Shown here piece by piece: positions 28,507 through 36,869 of a stretch of DNA of 64,000 nucleotides. Under the pieces are notes generated by a model, which was given only the letters and a program-made list of their open reading frames with translations, searched no databases and was not told where the DNA came from. The DNA is from CAVZYN01 sp963779515. Lineage in GTDB: Bacteria > Pseudomonadota > Alphaproteobacteria > Rhizobiales > Hyphomicrobiaceae. Both the position numbers and the translations under genes were made by a program. The stretch is from contig CAVZYN010000001.1 in assembly GCA_963779515.1 (NCBI GenBank), forward strand, positions 434,001 to 498,000, in the 5' to 3' direction. The stretch's first letter is position 1. Each line of letters begins with the position of its first letter.

Positions 28507-28646
28507 AAACATCTTGCCCTCGTTCAGGCGGAGATCTGTTGCCTTCAGGCATCATTCACCTATATCTCTGCATAATGGAGGCTGCCTTGAGAAAGGATAA
28601 ATCAGTGCGCGTGTTAGGCATAGGTATCGGATCGGGGGGGCGTTAA

Positions 28647-28838
28647 GTGGATATCGAACTTGACGAAGCGCTCAAGCGTGCCTTGGCGCTACCACAATCG
28701 GAGGCGGATCGCAGCAAACAGCGGTTGAGTTTTGCTTACGGTAACGGCCTTGAGGAGGCAGTAGTCTCTCGCAAGTCAATCAAGGCTGCTGACCGTCGAA
28801 TTCGATCCAAAAAAGGATTGAAGTCCGCTGGATCATAA
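28647..28838 (+). CDS. 63-residue protein, possible antitoxin partner of Fic
   Basis: A short, charged protein starting at GTG 28647 (MDIELDEALKRALALPQ...), with an acidic N terminus and a very basic C terminus (KAADRRIRSKKGLK). It ends 2 bp before the Fic start, so the two are surely cotranslated. The small gene before a Fic toxin is usually its antitoxin, but the inhibitory motif of VbhA/FicA-type antitoxins ([ST]xxxE[GN]) is not present here. It may therefore inhibit by another route or be a DNA-binding autoregulator. Confidence 0.55.
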   Translation: MDIELDEALKRALALPQSEADRSKQRLSFAYGNGLEEAVVSRKSIKAADRRIRSKKGLKSAGS

Positions 28839-28840
28839 AC

Positions 28841-29453
28841 ATGCCGTTCGTGATCTCGCCTGATCGGAACGCGATCGTCCACGAGTTAGTGACCAATCGA
28901 AATCTATTGTGGCAATACGATTTTTTGATTGATAGTGCACGTTTGGCCATCGAGTTGCTCCATCGAGACCACGCCCAGAGTCACTCTTGGGTTGTTAACG
29001 TCCCTCAATCATTTTGCCGTGGTGAATTTGACGGCCAATCCGGGGCAGCTTCGAAGTGGCCCGGTGCATATTGAGCGATCGGCACACGAACCGCCAACCC
29101 ATGACAACGTAAGAGAGCTTATGCTCCAGTTGGTGCACGACGTGGCGCAAAACTGGAACAATTGGAGCGAGGTCGAAGCAGCATGTTATGTTCTGTGGCG
29201 ACTGACATGGATACATCCCTTCGAGGAGGGAAATGGGCGAACCGCGCGTGCTGCGGCCTATTACGTTCTATGTACGCGATATCAGGCGGTCTTGCCGGGG
29301 CGGCGAACACTCCCGGATTTGATCCGTGAGGACGCGAAGCCCTATTACGATGGCCTCCGATCTGCTGACGAAGCCTGGGCCGAAGGTCGCGTCGATACTA
29401 GGCAACTACAAGTCTATTTGAGGTCACTCTTACTCAAGCAGTTTGCGAGCTGA
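28841..29453 (+). pseudogene. Fic-domain protein (AMP transferase family), one frameshift
   Basis: The frame from ATG 28841 (MPFVISPDRNAIVHEL...QYDFLI) continues in the next frame from about 28960 (SLNHFAVVNLTANPG) to TGA 29453, about 200 residues in all. The Fic active-site loop HPFEEGNGRTAR is intact at 29213-29248, with the catalytic His and the Glu/Asn/Gly/Arg contacts for the nucleotide; EPPTHDNVREL earlier is the flap. Fic proteins transfer AMP or related groups to Ser/Thr/Tyr of targets and often act as toxins. One surplus base at about 28945-28970 breaks the frame, as in four other genes of this window, so it may be an assembly error. Confidence 0.78.
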
Positions 29454-29520
29454 CCAGCAGATGCCGACTAGCGCGGCTGCGGATAGGATAACTATAAAGA
29501 TTTGATTGCCGCACTGATGA

Positions 29521-29601
29521 TTACCGTGGCGTCGCCAGCGTATCGGTATGGCCGACCACCGCGCCGGTGCGCCGCGTCTCGAGCCAAGTCTCGACCGCCG
29601 C
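29521..29601 (-). repeat. Direct-repeat copy of the methyltransferase tail (in the intact gene)
   Basis: This is the second member of the 81-bp repeat pair, in the same orientation as the copy at 28284-28364. It forms the true C terminus of the methyltransferase. Mismatches to the other copy: 5 of 81, all synonymous. Confidence 0.85.
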
Positions 29602-30354
29602 TTGCGAAACGCGCCCGGTTTCGCGCACGGCGCCCGCAAAACCCGTCGCGAGATCAGTGATCAACTGTTGATCGCTCGCGCCGAGCCGCCAAGGGCTGTC
29701 GCCTTCGCCGACAGCGTACCCGCAGGCCTTGAACGCCGCCGCCAGTGCCGCCGGCGCCTTCGGCCCGGCGGAAGCACCAAAGCCCTTGTCGGTCATTTGA
29801 TGCGCATGAAACGCCGCCGCGAACGCGGTGTCGTCCGTGTGCGCGGGCGTCCACGTCTGCACCCCGTTATAGGTCAGTACCGTATAAAACGCCGCGCGCC
29901 GCTCCGTCAGCGCCGTCGCGAACGTCTGGATGAAGCCCGCCGAGCAGAGATCGAACAACGCCGAAGCCGTCACCAGATCCGGCTTTTCACCGAGTGCGAA
30001 ATCGAGATCGCGGTTGAGGTCGGCCTGTCGGAACCGCACTGTCAACCGTTTGCCGGCCTTGGAGAGAATGAGCGCATCGGGCGTGGTCTCGGTCTTGTCC
30101 GCCCAACCAGCGAGCGTCTGGCGTGCGGCCACCAACAGCCGGGGATCATAGTCGACGAGGGTCCACGTCTGCTCCGGTCCGAGCAGCGCGTAGGTGGCGC
30201 GAATGTTCGAGCCGCTGCCGCAGCCGAGATCGACGACCTCGATGTTCGGTCGATCCGCAAAGTGCGCGGAGACGTGTTCCGCCAACGCGCCGTCGCGGGA
30301 GCGATGATCGACGGGCTCGCGCAGCGCGAGCCATTCAGGCGAGAAACCGCTCAT
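29521..30354 (-). CDS. SAM-dependent class I methyltransferase
   Basis: 277 residues. Motif I VVDLGCGSGSN (about 41-51) and the acidic motif II TLVDYDPRLL (about 65-75) define a Rossmann methyltransferase; PDLVTASALFDL matches motif IV. The C-terminal half (about 160-277) is a substrate domain of its own. The ATG overlaps the stop of the glycosyltransferase by 4 bases, so it belongs to the QueD-like/glycosyltransferase operon. Its final 26 codons are duplicated downstream (28284-28364). Substrate unknown. Confidence 0.85.
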   Translation of the reverse strand: MSGFSPEWLALREPVDHRSRDGALAEHVSAHFADRPNIEVVDLGCGSGSNIRATYALLGPEQTWTLVDYDPRLLVAARQTLAGWADKTETTPDALILSKAGKRLTVRFRQADLNRDLDFALGEKPDLVTASALFDLCSAGFIQTFATALTERRAAFYTVLTYNGVQTWTPAHTDDTAFAAAFHAHQMTDKGFGASAGPKAPAALAAAFKACGYAVGEGDSPWRLGASDQQLITDLATGFAGAVRETGRVSQAAVETWLETRRTGAVVGHTDTLATPR

Positions 30355-31410
30355 GGGACATGACTTTCAAGTACATCGGCGATGAGACGCGCGGTATCCT
30401 CCCATCGCGGCAATTTTTGGCCCGCGGCCCAGGCGGCGTCTGCCATCTGGCGGCGCAGCGGTGGATCCTCGATCAGGCGGCGCATCCCGCGTGCGAGGCT
30501 CTCGCTATCGCCCGGCGGCACCTTGAGGGCGGCCGCGTCTGGCGCGGTCTCGGCAGCGGCCCCCCCCGTGGTGCAGACGATCGGCAACCCACGCACCATC
30601 GCCTCGGCAAGCACCATGCCATAGCCCTCGAACAGCGACGGCATGACGAAGAGGTCGGCGTCGGCATAAAGATCGGCGAGCCGGGCGTCGTCGACCGCGC
30701 CCAGCATGCGAATGCGGGACTCGAGCCGCTGCGACTTGATCAGCGCTCTAACGCGCTCGGCCGTCTCCGGACTGCGGTCATCGGCGCCGGCGATGTCGAG
30801 CGACCAATCGAGATCGGTCAACGTCGCCAGCGCTTCGATCAAGACGTGATGCCCCTTGCGCGGCACGATCGAGCCGACCGCCAGCAGCCGCACCGGCGCC
30901 CCGGCCCCCACGCCGCCCCCCCGCGCGCGTAGTGTCCGCGCGGTGCCGGGTTCCGCCACCGTGATGCGATCCGCGGTGAGATTGAAATTGCGCGCGACGA
31001 GCGTCTTGGTGGTCGGACTGGTAACGACGATGTGCGCTGCCAGCGCCAGCACATCGCGTTCGCTCTCGAACAGCGTCTGCGATTGCTGTTCCGAGAGCCC
31101 CGACTTCGAGATGCAGCGGGTGATGGATCAGCGCCACGAAACGGCGATGGACGCGCCGCATCAGATCCGCCGGGATGGCGCCTAGCGCCAAGCCATCGAT
31201 CAGAAGCACGCTATCGGCCGGCGTCGCCGCCAGCTGCTTCTCAGTGAGCGCGAGATCCCCCGCAGCTGGGAACGGAAACGATCCAGGCAGCACGATGTGG
31301 TCGATATCGAGGCCGCGCTGGCGCAACAGCCGCAGCACGCGGCGATCGTAGGCATAGCCGCCGGTCGGCAAATCGATGTCGCCGGGGATTACAAACGACA
31401 CCCGCATCAT
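30351..31410 (-). pseudogene. Family 4 glycosyltransferase, one frameshift
   Basis: The N-terminal domain (MMRVSFVIPGDIDLPTGGYAYDRRVL... to HHPLHLEVG) and the C-terminal domain (SERDVLALAAHIVVTS, VGSIVPRKGHHVLIEAL, the donor-site motif FEGYGMVLAEAM) are both complete and typical of GT-B glycosyltransferases. They lie in different frames. Removing one C from the CCCC run at 31098-31101 rejoins them into about 352 residues. The enzyme would transfer a sugar from a nucleotide donor. Stop overlaps the methyltransferase start; the start lies 30 bp after the QueD-like stop. The shift is probably an indel error in a homopolymer. Confidence 0.78.
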
Positions 31411-31439
31411 GCATGCCCCTGTGTTGGCCTCGGTCTGCG

Positions 31440-31844
31440 TCAAGCCTTGATCGGCCCCTCGAACCAGGCGCGTGCGAGATCCGTTTCGTGCAGCGTCACC
31501 TTGATCTTGGCGAGGCCCTTTCCATCGGCGCCAAGCGCGCCCGTTTTGGCGGCTTTGGCCATCGCATCGAAGATGTGCTTGCAGAGAAATTCTGTTGTTG
31601 TCAGTTTGCCTTTGAATTCGGGCAAAGTATCGAGGTTCTTATAGGCCAGCGGTTTAAGTGTTTTGTTCAAAACATCCAAAGCTGCGCCGATGTCGACGAC
31701 GACATTCTGTTTGGTCAGTTTCTCGCGGAAGAAGGCCACGTCGACGACGAAGGTGGCGCCATGCATGCCCTGCGCCGGTCCAAAGAACGGGTCGGGCAGC
31801 GAGTGGCCAATCATAATGCGATCTCGGACTTCGACAGCGAACAT
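31440..31844 (-). CDS. 6-pyruvoyl-tetrahydropterin synthase/QueD-family protein
   Basis: 134 residues with the T-fold pattern of PTPS/QueD: MFAVEVRDRIMIGHSL, GMHGATFVVDVAF, VVDIGAALDVL and the terminal VTLHETDLARAWF with the catalytic Glu. The usual HGH zinc pair is HGA here, so one canonical zinc-binding His is missing, and the catalytic Cys before it is also absent. It may therefore act on another pterin or work by a different mechanism. It heads an operon with a glycosyltransferase and a methyltransferase, and none of the queuosine genes queC/E/F is nearby. Confidence 0.8.
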   Translation of the reverse strand: MFAVEVRDRIMIGHSLPDPFFGPAQGMHGATFVVDVAFFREKLTKQNVVVDIGAALDVLNKTLKPLAYKNLDTLPEFKGKLTTTEFLCKHIFDAMAKAAKTGALGADGKGLAKIKVTLHETDLARAWFEGPIKA

Positions 31845-32122
31845 CAGCAGTCTCCCAGGCATGGCGCCGCGCCGTGCGTCGCCGTCAGCGCTGCCTCTAT
31901 CACGGTATTGCGCGCGCGCAAGGCTGTCTGTCCGGATCGTCTCAAACTTTCTCAGCCATCGCCCCATCGCGGCGGGCGCCGATCCAGCGGCAGCCTCACA
32001 GGGGTTGCCCGGCCGCGCTTGCCCCGATCATTGCGCTTGCCAATGGGGGGCCTTGTCGGGCTTCAATGGTGCCCAAGGCGCCGGCTCGTGCGCCCACAAC
32101 ACTGTTCCAGGGATGGACTTCA

Positions 32123-33307
32123 ATGGCCAAATCGATTTCGCGCACGTTAACGGCTGGTCTCTTTGCCGCCGCGGCCCTCGCGTCCGCCGCCGTGCCCGCC
32201 GTCGCGCAGGACAAACTCAAGATCGGCATCATCGCCTCGCTGTCGGGTCCACCTGCCGTGCTCGGCGGCCAGTTGCGCGACGGCTTCAATCTCGCGGTCA
32301 AGTCGCTCGGCGGCAAGCTCGGCGGCCTCGATGTCGAGGTCGTCGTCATCGATGATGAGCTGAAGCCGGACGTCGCCGTCACCAAGGTCAAGGGTCTGAT
32401 CGAGCGCGATCAGGTGCACTTCGTCGTTGGTCCGATCTTCTCGAATATCCTGCAGGCGATCCACAAGCCCGTGACGGACTCCAACGCTTTCCTGATCAGC
32501 CCCAATGCCGGCACCTCGAACTTCGCCGGCAAACAGTGCCATCAGAACTTCTTCGTCACCTCCTATCAAAACGATCAGAACTTCGAGGTGCTCGGCAAGT
32601 ACGCGCAAGACAAGGGCTTCAAGCGCGCCTTCCTGCTGGCGCCGAACTATCAGGCCGGCAAGGACGCGATCGCCGGCTACAAGCGGCATTTCAAGGGCGA
32701 GATCGTCGATGAGGTCTACACCCCGCTCGGCCAGCTCGATTTCTCCGCCGAACTCGCCAAGATCGCGTCAGCCAAGCCTGATGTGTTGTTCACGTTCATG
32801 CCGGGCGGCATGGGTGTGAACCTGGTCAAGCAATTCCGCCAAGCCGGCCTCTCCTCGATCCCGTTCACGTCGGCCTTCACGACGGATGAATCGACGTTGC
32901 CGGCCCAGCAAGATGCGGCCCTCGGCTTCCTCGCCGGCGCCAACTGGGCGCCGAACATGGACAACCCGCAAAACAAGGCGTTCGTCGCAGCGTTCGAGGA
33001 GGCCTACAAGGCCGTGCCCGGCACCTACGCCATGCAGTCCTATGATGCCGCGATGCTGATCGACAGCGCGCTCAAGGCCGGCGGCGGCAAGCTCGCCAAT
33101 CGGGACGCGATCCGCGCCGCTCTCAAGAAGGCGGACTTCAAATCGTTGCGCGGCAAGTTCAAGTTCGGGACCAACAACTATCCGGTCCAGGATTTCTATC
33201 TGGTCAAGGTCGCCAAGCGCGCCGACGGCAAGTTCCAGACCGAAATCGCCGAGCGCGTTTTCTCTGACCACGTCGATATCCATGCCGCCGAATGCCCGAT
33301 GAAGTGA
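32123..33307 (+). CDS. Branched-chain amino acid-type ABC transporter substrate-binding protein
   Basis: 394 residues: a signal peptide (1-29, ending AVAQ) followed by a type I periplasmic binding fold of the LivJ family (KLKIGIIASLSGPPAVLG, IDDELKPDVAVTKVKGLIE, VVGPIFSNI, AFLISPNAG). It captures the solute in the periplasm for the four downstream genes. Proteins of this branch often bind aromatic or other organic acids instead of leucine, which would suit the flavin monooxygenase nearby. The 279-bp gap to the divergent QueD-like gene should hold both promoters. Confidence 0.92.
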   Translation: MAKSISRTLTAGLFAAAALASAAVPAVAQDKLKIGIIASLSGPPAVLGGQLRDGFNLAVKSLGGKLGGLDVEVVVIDDELKPDVAVTKVKGLIERDQVHFVVGPIFSNILQAIHKPVTDSNAFLISPNAGTSNFAGKQCHQNFFVTSYQNDQNFEVLGKYAQDKGFKRAFLLAPNYQAGKDAIAGYKRHFKGEIVDEVYTPLGQLDFSAELAKIASAKPDVLFTFMPGGMGVNLVKQFRQAGLSSIPFTSAFTTDESTLPAQQDAALGFLAGANWAPNMDNPQNKAFVAAFEEAYKAVPGTYAMQSYDAAMLIDSALKAGGGKLANRDAIRAALKKADFKSLRGKFKFGTNNYPVQDFYLVKVAKRADGKFQTEIAERVFSDHVDIHAAECPMK

Positions 33308-33316
33308 GGAGATCTT

Positions 33317-33351
33317 CCTTCTCCCCATCACGTAGTGCGATGGGGAGAAGG
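33317..33351 (+). terminator. Hairpin between the binding-protein and permease genes
   Basis: Perfect 13-bp arms (CCTTCTCCCCATC at 33317-33329, its complement at 33339-33351) with a 9-base loop, between the binding-protein stop and the permease start. Such intercistronic hairpins commonly let the binding protein be made in excess by stabilising its mRNA or by partial termination. Confidence 0.6.
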
Positions 33352-33361
33352 ATTGCACCGC

Positions 33362-34282
33362 ATGTCCACGGCTCTATTCCTCGTCCAGACTCTGAACGGT
33401 CTGCAGCTCGGCATCTTGTTGTTTCTGATCGCGGCGGGCCTGACGCTCGTCTTCGGCGTCATGGACTTCATCAATCTCGCGCATGGCGTCCAGTACATGA
33501 TCGGTGCCTATTTCGCCGCCATGTTCTCGGCCATGACGGGGAGTTTTTGGCTCGGCCTGTTGCTGACGCTGCCATCAGCGCTGGCGTTCGGTCTACTGCT
33601 TGAAGTCCTCGTGTTCCGGCATCTCTACACCCGCGATCATCTCGATCAGGTGCTCGCGACCTTCGGCATGATTCTGTTTCTCAATCAGGGTGTGAAGGCG
33701 GTATGGGGTGCTGCCCCCTTGAGCGTGCCAGTGCCCGATCTACTTTCGGGCAGTGTGCGGCTGATGGACGGGTTGCTCTACCCGACCTATCGCATCGCGC
33801 TGATTGTGGTGGGGCTCGCCACCGCAGCACTGCTCTACGTGCTCGTCAACCGCACGCGTGTCGGCATGCTGATCCGGGCCGGCGCCTCGAATGCGCCGAT
33901 GGTGTCGGCGCTCGGCGTCGACATCGGCCGCCTCTTCATGATCGTGTTCGGGTTCGGCGCCATGCTCGCGGGATTTGCCGGCGCGATGATTGCGCCCATT
34001 CTTTCGGTCGAGCCCGGCATGGGCGATAATTTGCTGATCCTGACGTTCGTCGTCATCGTCATCGGCGGCATCGGTTCGATCCGCGGTGCGTTCATTGCAG
34101 CACTTCTGGTCGGATTGATCGATACCCTTGGCCGCGCCTTCGGTCCGCAATTTCTGAAGCTTGTGATGGCGCCCGCCGCCGCCAATCAAACCGGCCGATC
34201 GCTCGCGCCGATGCTGATCTACATCCTGATGGCCGCGGTCCTGTTCTTCCGGCCGTCGGGTCTGTTTCCGGTGAAGCGATGA
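33362..34282 (+). CDS. livH: ABC transporter permease, LivH family
   Basis: 306 residues with about eight membrane helices and the LivH signature (ALFLVQTLNGLQLGILLFLI at the start, GLTLVFGVMDFINLAHG at about 30, GAMLAGFAGAMIAPI and GGIGSIRGAFIAALLVG in the conserved EAA-like cytoplasmic loop). It forms the inner-membrane channel with LivM. The stop overlaps the next start by 4 bases (34279-34282). Confidence 0.92.
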   Translation: MSTALFLVQTLNGLQLGILLFLIAAGLTLVFGVMDFINLAHGVQYMIGAYFAAMFSAMTGSFWLGLLLTLPSALAFGLLLEVLVFRHLYTRDHLDQVLATFGMILFLNQGVKAVWGAAPLSVPVPDLLSGSVRLMDGLLYPTYRIALIVVGLATAALLYVLVNRTRVGMLIRAGASNAPMVSALGVDIGRLFMIVFGFGAMLAGFAGAMIAPILSVEPGMGDNLLILTFVVIVIGGIGSIRGAFIAALLVGLIDTLGRAFGPQFLKLVMAPAAANQTGRSLAPMLIYILMAAVLFFRPSGLFPVKR

Positions 34283-35226
34283 CGGCGGGTGCGGGCCGCT
34301 GGATCGCGGTGCTCTTCCTCGCGCTGGCGCTAGTGCCGATCGCCGCCCGCTTTGGCGCGGAAGGCTACATCCTGAGCCTGCTGACGCGGGCGATGATCTT
34401 TGCCATCGCCGCGTTGTCGCTCGATCTGCTTGTCGGCTATGGCGCGCTCGTCTCGTTCGGGCACGCGGCTTTCATTGGCATCGGCAGCTATGCCGTCGGC
34501 ATGCTGGCGTCGCACGGCATCGACAACATTCTGGTGCAGATCATCGCCGCCCTCATCGCCGCGGCCGCCTTCGCCGCTGTCACCGGCGCGATCTCGCTCC
34601 GTACCACCGGCGTCTACTACATCATGAGCACGCTCGCCTTCGGCCAGATGCTCTTTTTCCTCGCCGTGTCGCTCTCGGCCTACGGCGGCGACGACGGCAT
34701 GTCGCTCGCGGGCCGCAGCCGCCTGTTCGGCGCCGACCTCCTGAAGAGCGACCGGGTGTTCTACTATCTGGTGCTGGCGCTTCTCATCGCCGTCTATGTG
34801 CTGCTCAGCCGTGTCATCGCCTCCCGCTTCGGCCGCGTCCTGCGCGGCACGTGCGAAAATCCCGAGCGCATGCGAGCGATCGGCATTTCTCCCTTTCGTT
34901 ATCAACTCACGGCCTGCGTGATCGCTGGTGTCATGGGCGCGGTGGCGGGCGTGCTCCTGGCCAATCAAACGGGATTCGTTTCGCCCGCCTACATGTCCTG
35001 GCAGCGCTCCGGCGAGCTGTTGATCATGGTCATTCTCGGCGGCATCGGCACGCTGCACGGCGCGATCCTCGGCGCCCTCGCGTTTCTCCTGATCGAGGAA
35101 TGGCTCTCGGGCTTGACGGAGCACTGGAAGATGATTTTCGGGCCATTGCTCGTGCTCGTCGTCCTGTTCGGCCGCGGCGGCATCGCCGGTGCGCTTCAGC
35201 GGCTCGGAGGGCGATCCGATGGCTGA
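34279..35226 (+). CDS. livM: ABC transporter permease, LivM family
   Basis: 315 residues with about nine membrane helices, the motifs LSLDLLVGYGALVSFGHAAF (about 47) and the coupling loop GGIGTLHGAILGALAFLL (about 253), characteristic of LivM. It pairs with LivH. The coding region overlaps livG by 8 bases, consistent with tight coupling. Confidence 0.92.
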   Translation: MTAGAGRWIAVLFLALALVPIAARFGAEGYILSLLTRAMIFAIAALSLDLLVGYGALVSFGHAAFIGIGSYAVGMLASHGIDNILVQIIAALIAAAAFAAVTGAISLRTTGVYYIMSTLAFGQMLFFLAVSLSAYGGDDGMSLAGRSRLFGADLLKSDRVFYYLVLALLIAVYVLLSRVIASRFGRVLRGTCENPERMRAIGISPFRYQLTACVIAGVMGAVAGVLLANQTGFVSPAYMSWQRSGELLIMVILGGIGTLHGAILGALAFLLIEEWLSGLTEHWKMIFGPLLVLVVLFGRGGIAGALQRLGGRSDG

Positions 35227-35974
35227 GACACTTTTGCAAATCTCGGGCCTGCGCAAGGCGTATGGCGCGCTGGTGGTCACCGACGACGTAACGCTCGACG
35301 TCCGCCCAGGCGAGCTTCACGCCGTCATCGGCCCGAACGGCGCCGGCAAGACGACGCTCATTCATCAGATCTCCGGTGCGCTTGCGAGCGATGCCGGACG
35401 GGTCACGTTTGACGGTGTGGACGTGTCCAACATGGCGATGAACACGCGTATTCGCTATGGGCTGGCACGCTCGTTTCAGATCACGTCGATCTTGCCAGGA
35501 TTTTCCGTGCTGGAGAACGTCGCCGTCGCGGTCCAGGCACGGTCGGGATCGAGTTTCAGATTCTTTGCTCCGGCGGCGGCGGAAGATGCGCTGAACCAGC
35601 CGGCACTCACCGCTCTTGCGCGGGTCGGGCTCGCCGCGCGGCAGGACGTCCGCGCGGGACAACTGTCGCATGGCGAAAAGCGGCTTCTTGAACTGGCGAT
35701 TGCCATGGCGACAGCGCCAAAACTTCTCCTGCTGGACGAGCCACTTGCGGGCCTCGGCCGCGAGGAGTCGGTGGCCGTCATCGCGCTGCTGCGGCAACTC
35801 AAGTCCGAATACACGATCCTCTTGGTCGAGCACGACATGGACGCCGTCTTCGCGCTCGCCGATCGCATCAGTGTTCTGGTCTACGGCCGCGTGTTCGCGA
35901 CCGGCACGCCCGGCGCCATCCGCCGCGATCCGGCCGTGCGCGCCGCCTACCTCGGTGAGGAGATGGCCGTCTGA
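35219..35974 (+). CDS. livG: ABC transporter ATP-binding protein, LivG family
   Basis: 251 residues: Walker A GPNGAGKTT (about 39-47), the Q-loop QITSIL, signature LSHGEKR (about 152), Walker B LLLLDEPLAGLG (about 172) and H-loop EHDMD. The final YLGEEMAV is the usual end of LivG proteins. It energises the permease pair from the cytoplasmic side. The stop overlaps the start of livF by one base. Confidence 0.92.
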   Translation: MAETLLQISGLRKAYGALVVTDDVTLDVRPGELHAVIGPNGAGKTTLIHQISGALASDAGRVTFDGVDVSNMAMNTRIRYGLARSFQITSILPGFSVLENVAVAVQARSGSSFRFFAPAAAEDALNQPALTALARVGLAARQDVRAGQLSHGEKRLLELAIAMATAPKLLLLDEPLAGLGREESVAVIALLRQLKSEYTILLVEHDMDAVFALADRISVLVYGRVFATGTPGAIRRDPAVRAAYLGEEMAV

Positions 35975-36678
35975 TGCTGGAGGTCGAGGCACTCGAGGCA
36001 GGCTATGGCGAGGCGCAGGTGCTGCACGGCGTCGCGCTCTCCGTCGCCGCGGGCGAGGCCGTCGGCCTGCTCGGCCGCAACGGCATGGGCAAAACAACGA
36101 CCGTGCGCGCAATCTTCGGCCTTCTGAAGCCAAAATCCGGCCGCATACGCTTCGAGGGCCGCGACATCACGGGCCGGCCGCCCCACGAGATCGCACAGCT
36201 TGGCCTCGGTCTCGTGCCGGAAGGCCGCCAGATCTTCCCGACCCTGACCGTCGAGGAAAATCTGATCGCGACGGCCGCCGCCCGTTTCGGCCCCGCCCGC
36301 TGGACGCTCGCCCGTATTTACCAACTGTTCCCGCGCCTTGCCGAGCGCCGCCAGAATCTCGGTAGCCAGCTTTCGGGCGGCGAGCAGCAGATGCTAGCCA
36401 TTGGCCGTGCGCTGATGACGAACCCCAAGCTCGTCATCTTCGACGAAGCAACCGAGGGCCTCGCGCCGCTGGTCCGGGCCGAGATCTGGAGCTGTCTCGC
36501 CCGCCTGAAAGCCGAAGGCGAGGGGCTGGTCGTTATCGATAAGAACATCGAAGCGCTGCTCGGCCTCGCCGATCGGCACATAATCCTGGAAAAAGGCCGG
36601 GTCGCCTGGCGCGGCACCAGCGCACAACTGACATCTGACCGCACCGTCCGGGATCGCTTTTTGCATCTCGGCGGGTGA
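35974..36678 (+). CDS. livF: ABC transporter ATP-binding protein, LivF family
   Basis: 234 residues: Walker A GRNGMGKTT (about 35-43), LVPEGRQIFPTLTVEENL (the typical LivF region), signature LSGGEQQ (about 131), Walker B LVIFDEATEGLAP. With LivG it forms the ATPase pair of the transporter. It is the last gene of the liv operon and is followed by two large inverted repeats. Confidence 0.92.
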   Translation: MLEVEALEAGYGEAQVLHGVALSVAAGEAVGLLGRNGMGKTTTVRAIFGLLKPKSGRIRFEGRDITGRPPHEIAQLGLGLVPEGRQIFPTLTVEENLIATAAARFGPARWTLARIYQLFPRLAERRQNLGSQLSGGEQQMLAIGRALMTNPKLVIFDEATEGLAPLVRAEIWSCLARLKAEGEGLVVIDKNIEALLGLADRHIILEKGRVAWRGTSAQLTSDRTVRDRFLHLGG

Positions 36679-36703
36679 GGGTGGACTGCAACGCAAGTGT
36701 TAT

Positions 36704-36757
36704 GATCGAGAAGTCCGTTTCATATTATCCGTAGGTGTTTTAACGGACTTCTCGATC
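36704..36757. repeat. Inverted repeat 1 after livF
   Basis: Perfect 16-bp arms GATCGAGAAGTCCGTT (36704-36719) and its complement (36742-36757) around a 22-bp AT-rich loop, 26 bp after the livF stop. It could terminate the liv mRNA, but no U-tract follows. Its arm shares the core GATCG-GAAGT-CG with the next repeat, so both may belong to one family of palindromes. Confidence 0.7.
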
Positions 36758-36783
36758 TGAATCACACGAGCAAGAATTACTTT

Positions 36784-36858
36784 CTAGTGTCCTTTTCGAT
36801 CGCGAAGTTCGAATTGAGGCCGCCGAGAATGCAACGAACTTCGCGATCTGGACACTAG
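36784..36858. repeat. Inverted repeat 2 directly before the cupin gene
   Basis: Two nested pairs of arms: CTAGTGTCC (36784-36792) with its complement (36850-36858), and GATCGCGAAGTTCG (36798-36811) with its complement (36835-36848), around a 23-bp loop. The cupin ribosome site begins inside or directly after the right arm. It may be a regulatory hairpin, a double operator, or a small palindromic mobile repeat; a half copy lies at 27358-27386. Confidence 0.7.
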
Positions 36859-36869
36859 AGGACAACGCC

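Larger units (their letters stand above)
28365..29601. mobile_element. Putative integrated cassette carrying a Fic locus
   Basis: One repeat length is 1237 bp (28284 to 29521). The segment between the displaced tail and the intact methyltransferase tail holds a 63-residue gene and a Fic gene, both on the plus strand and visibly richer in A+T than the flanks. The tail now joined to the methyltransferase (29521-29601) may be the one brought in. No integrase or transposase is encoded. The boundaries are set by the tail copies and are otherwise approximate. Confidence 0.45.

Noticed and set aside
36704..36858. Reading the two inverted repeats as terminal repeats of one insertion sequence
   Set aside because: Each repeat is a self-contained palindrome, the space between them is 26 bp, and no transposase or target-site duplication is visible.
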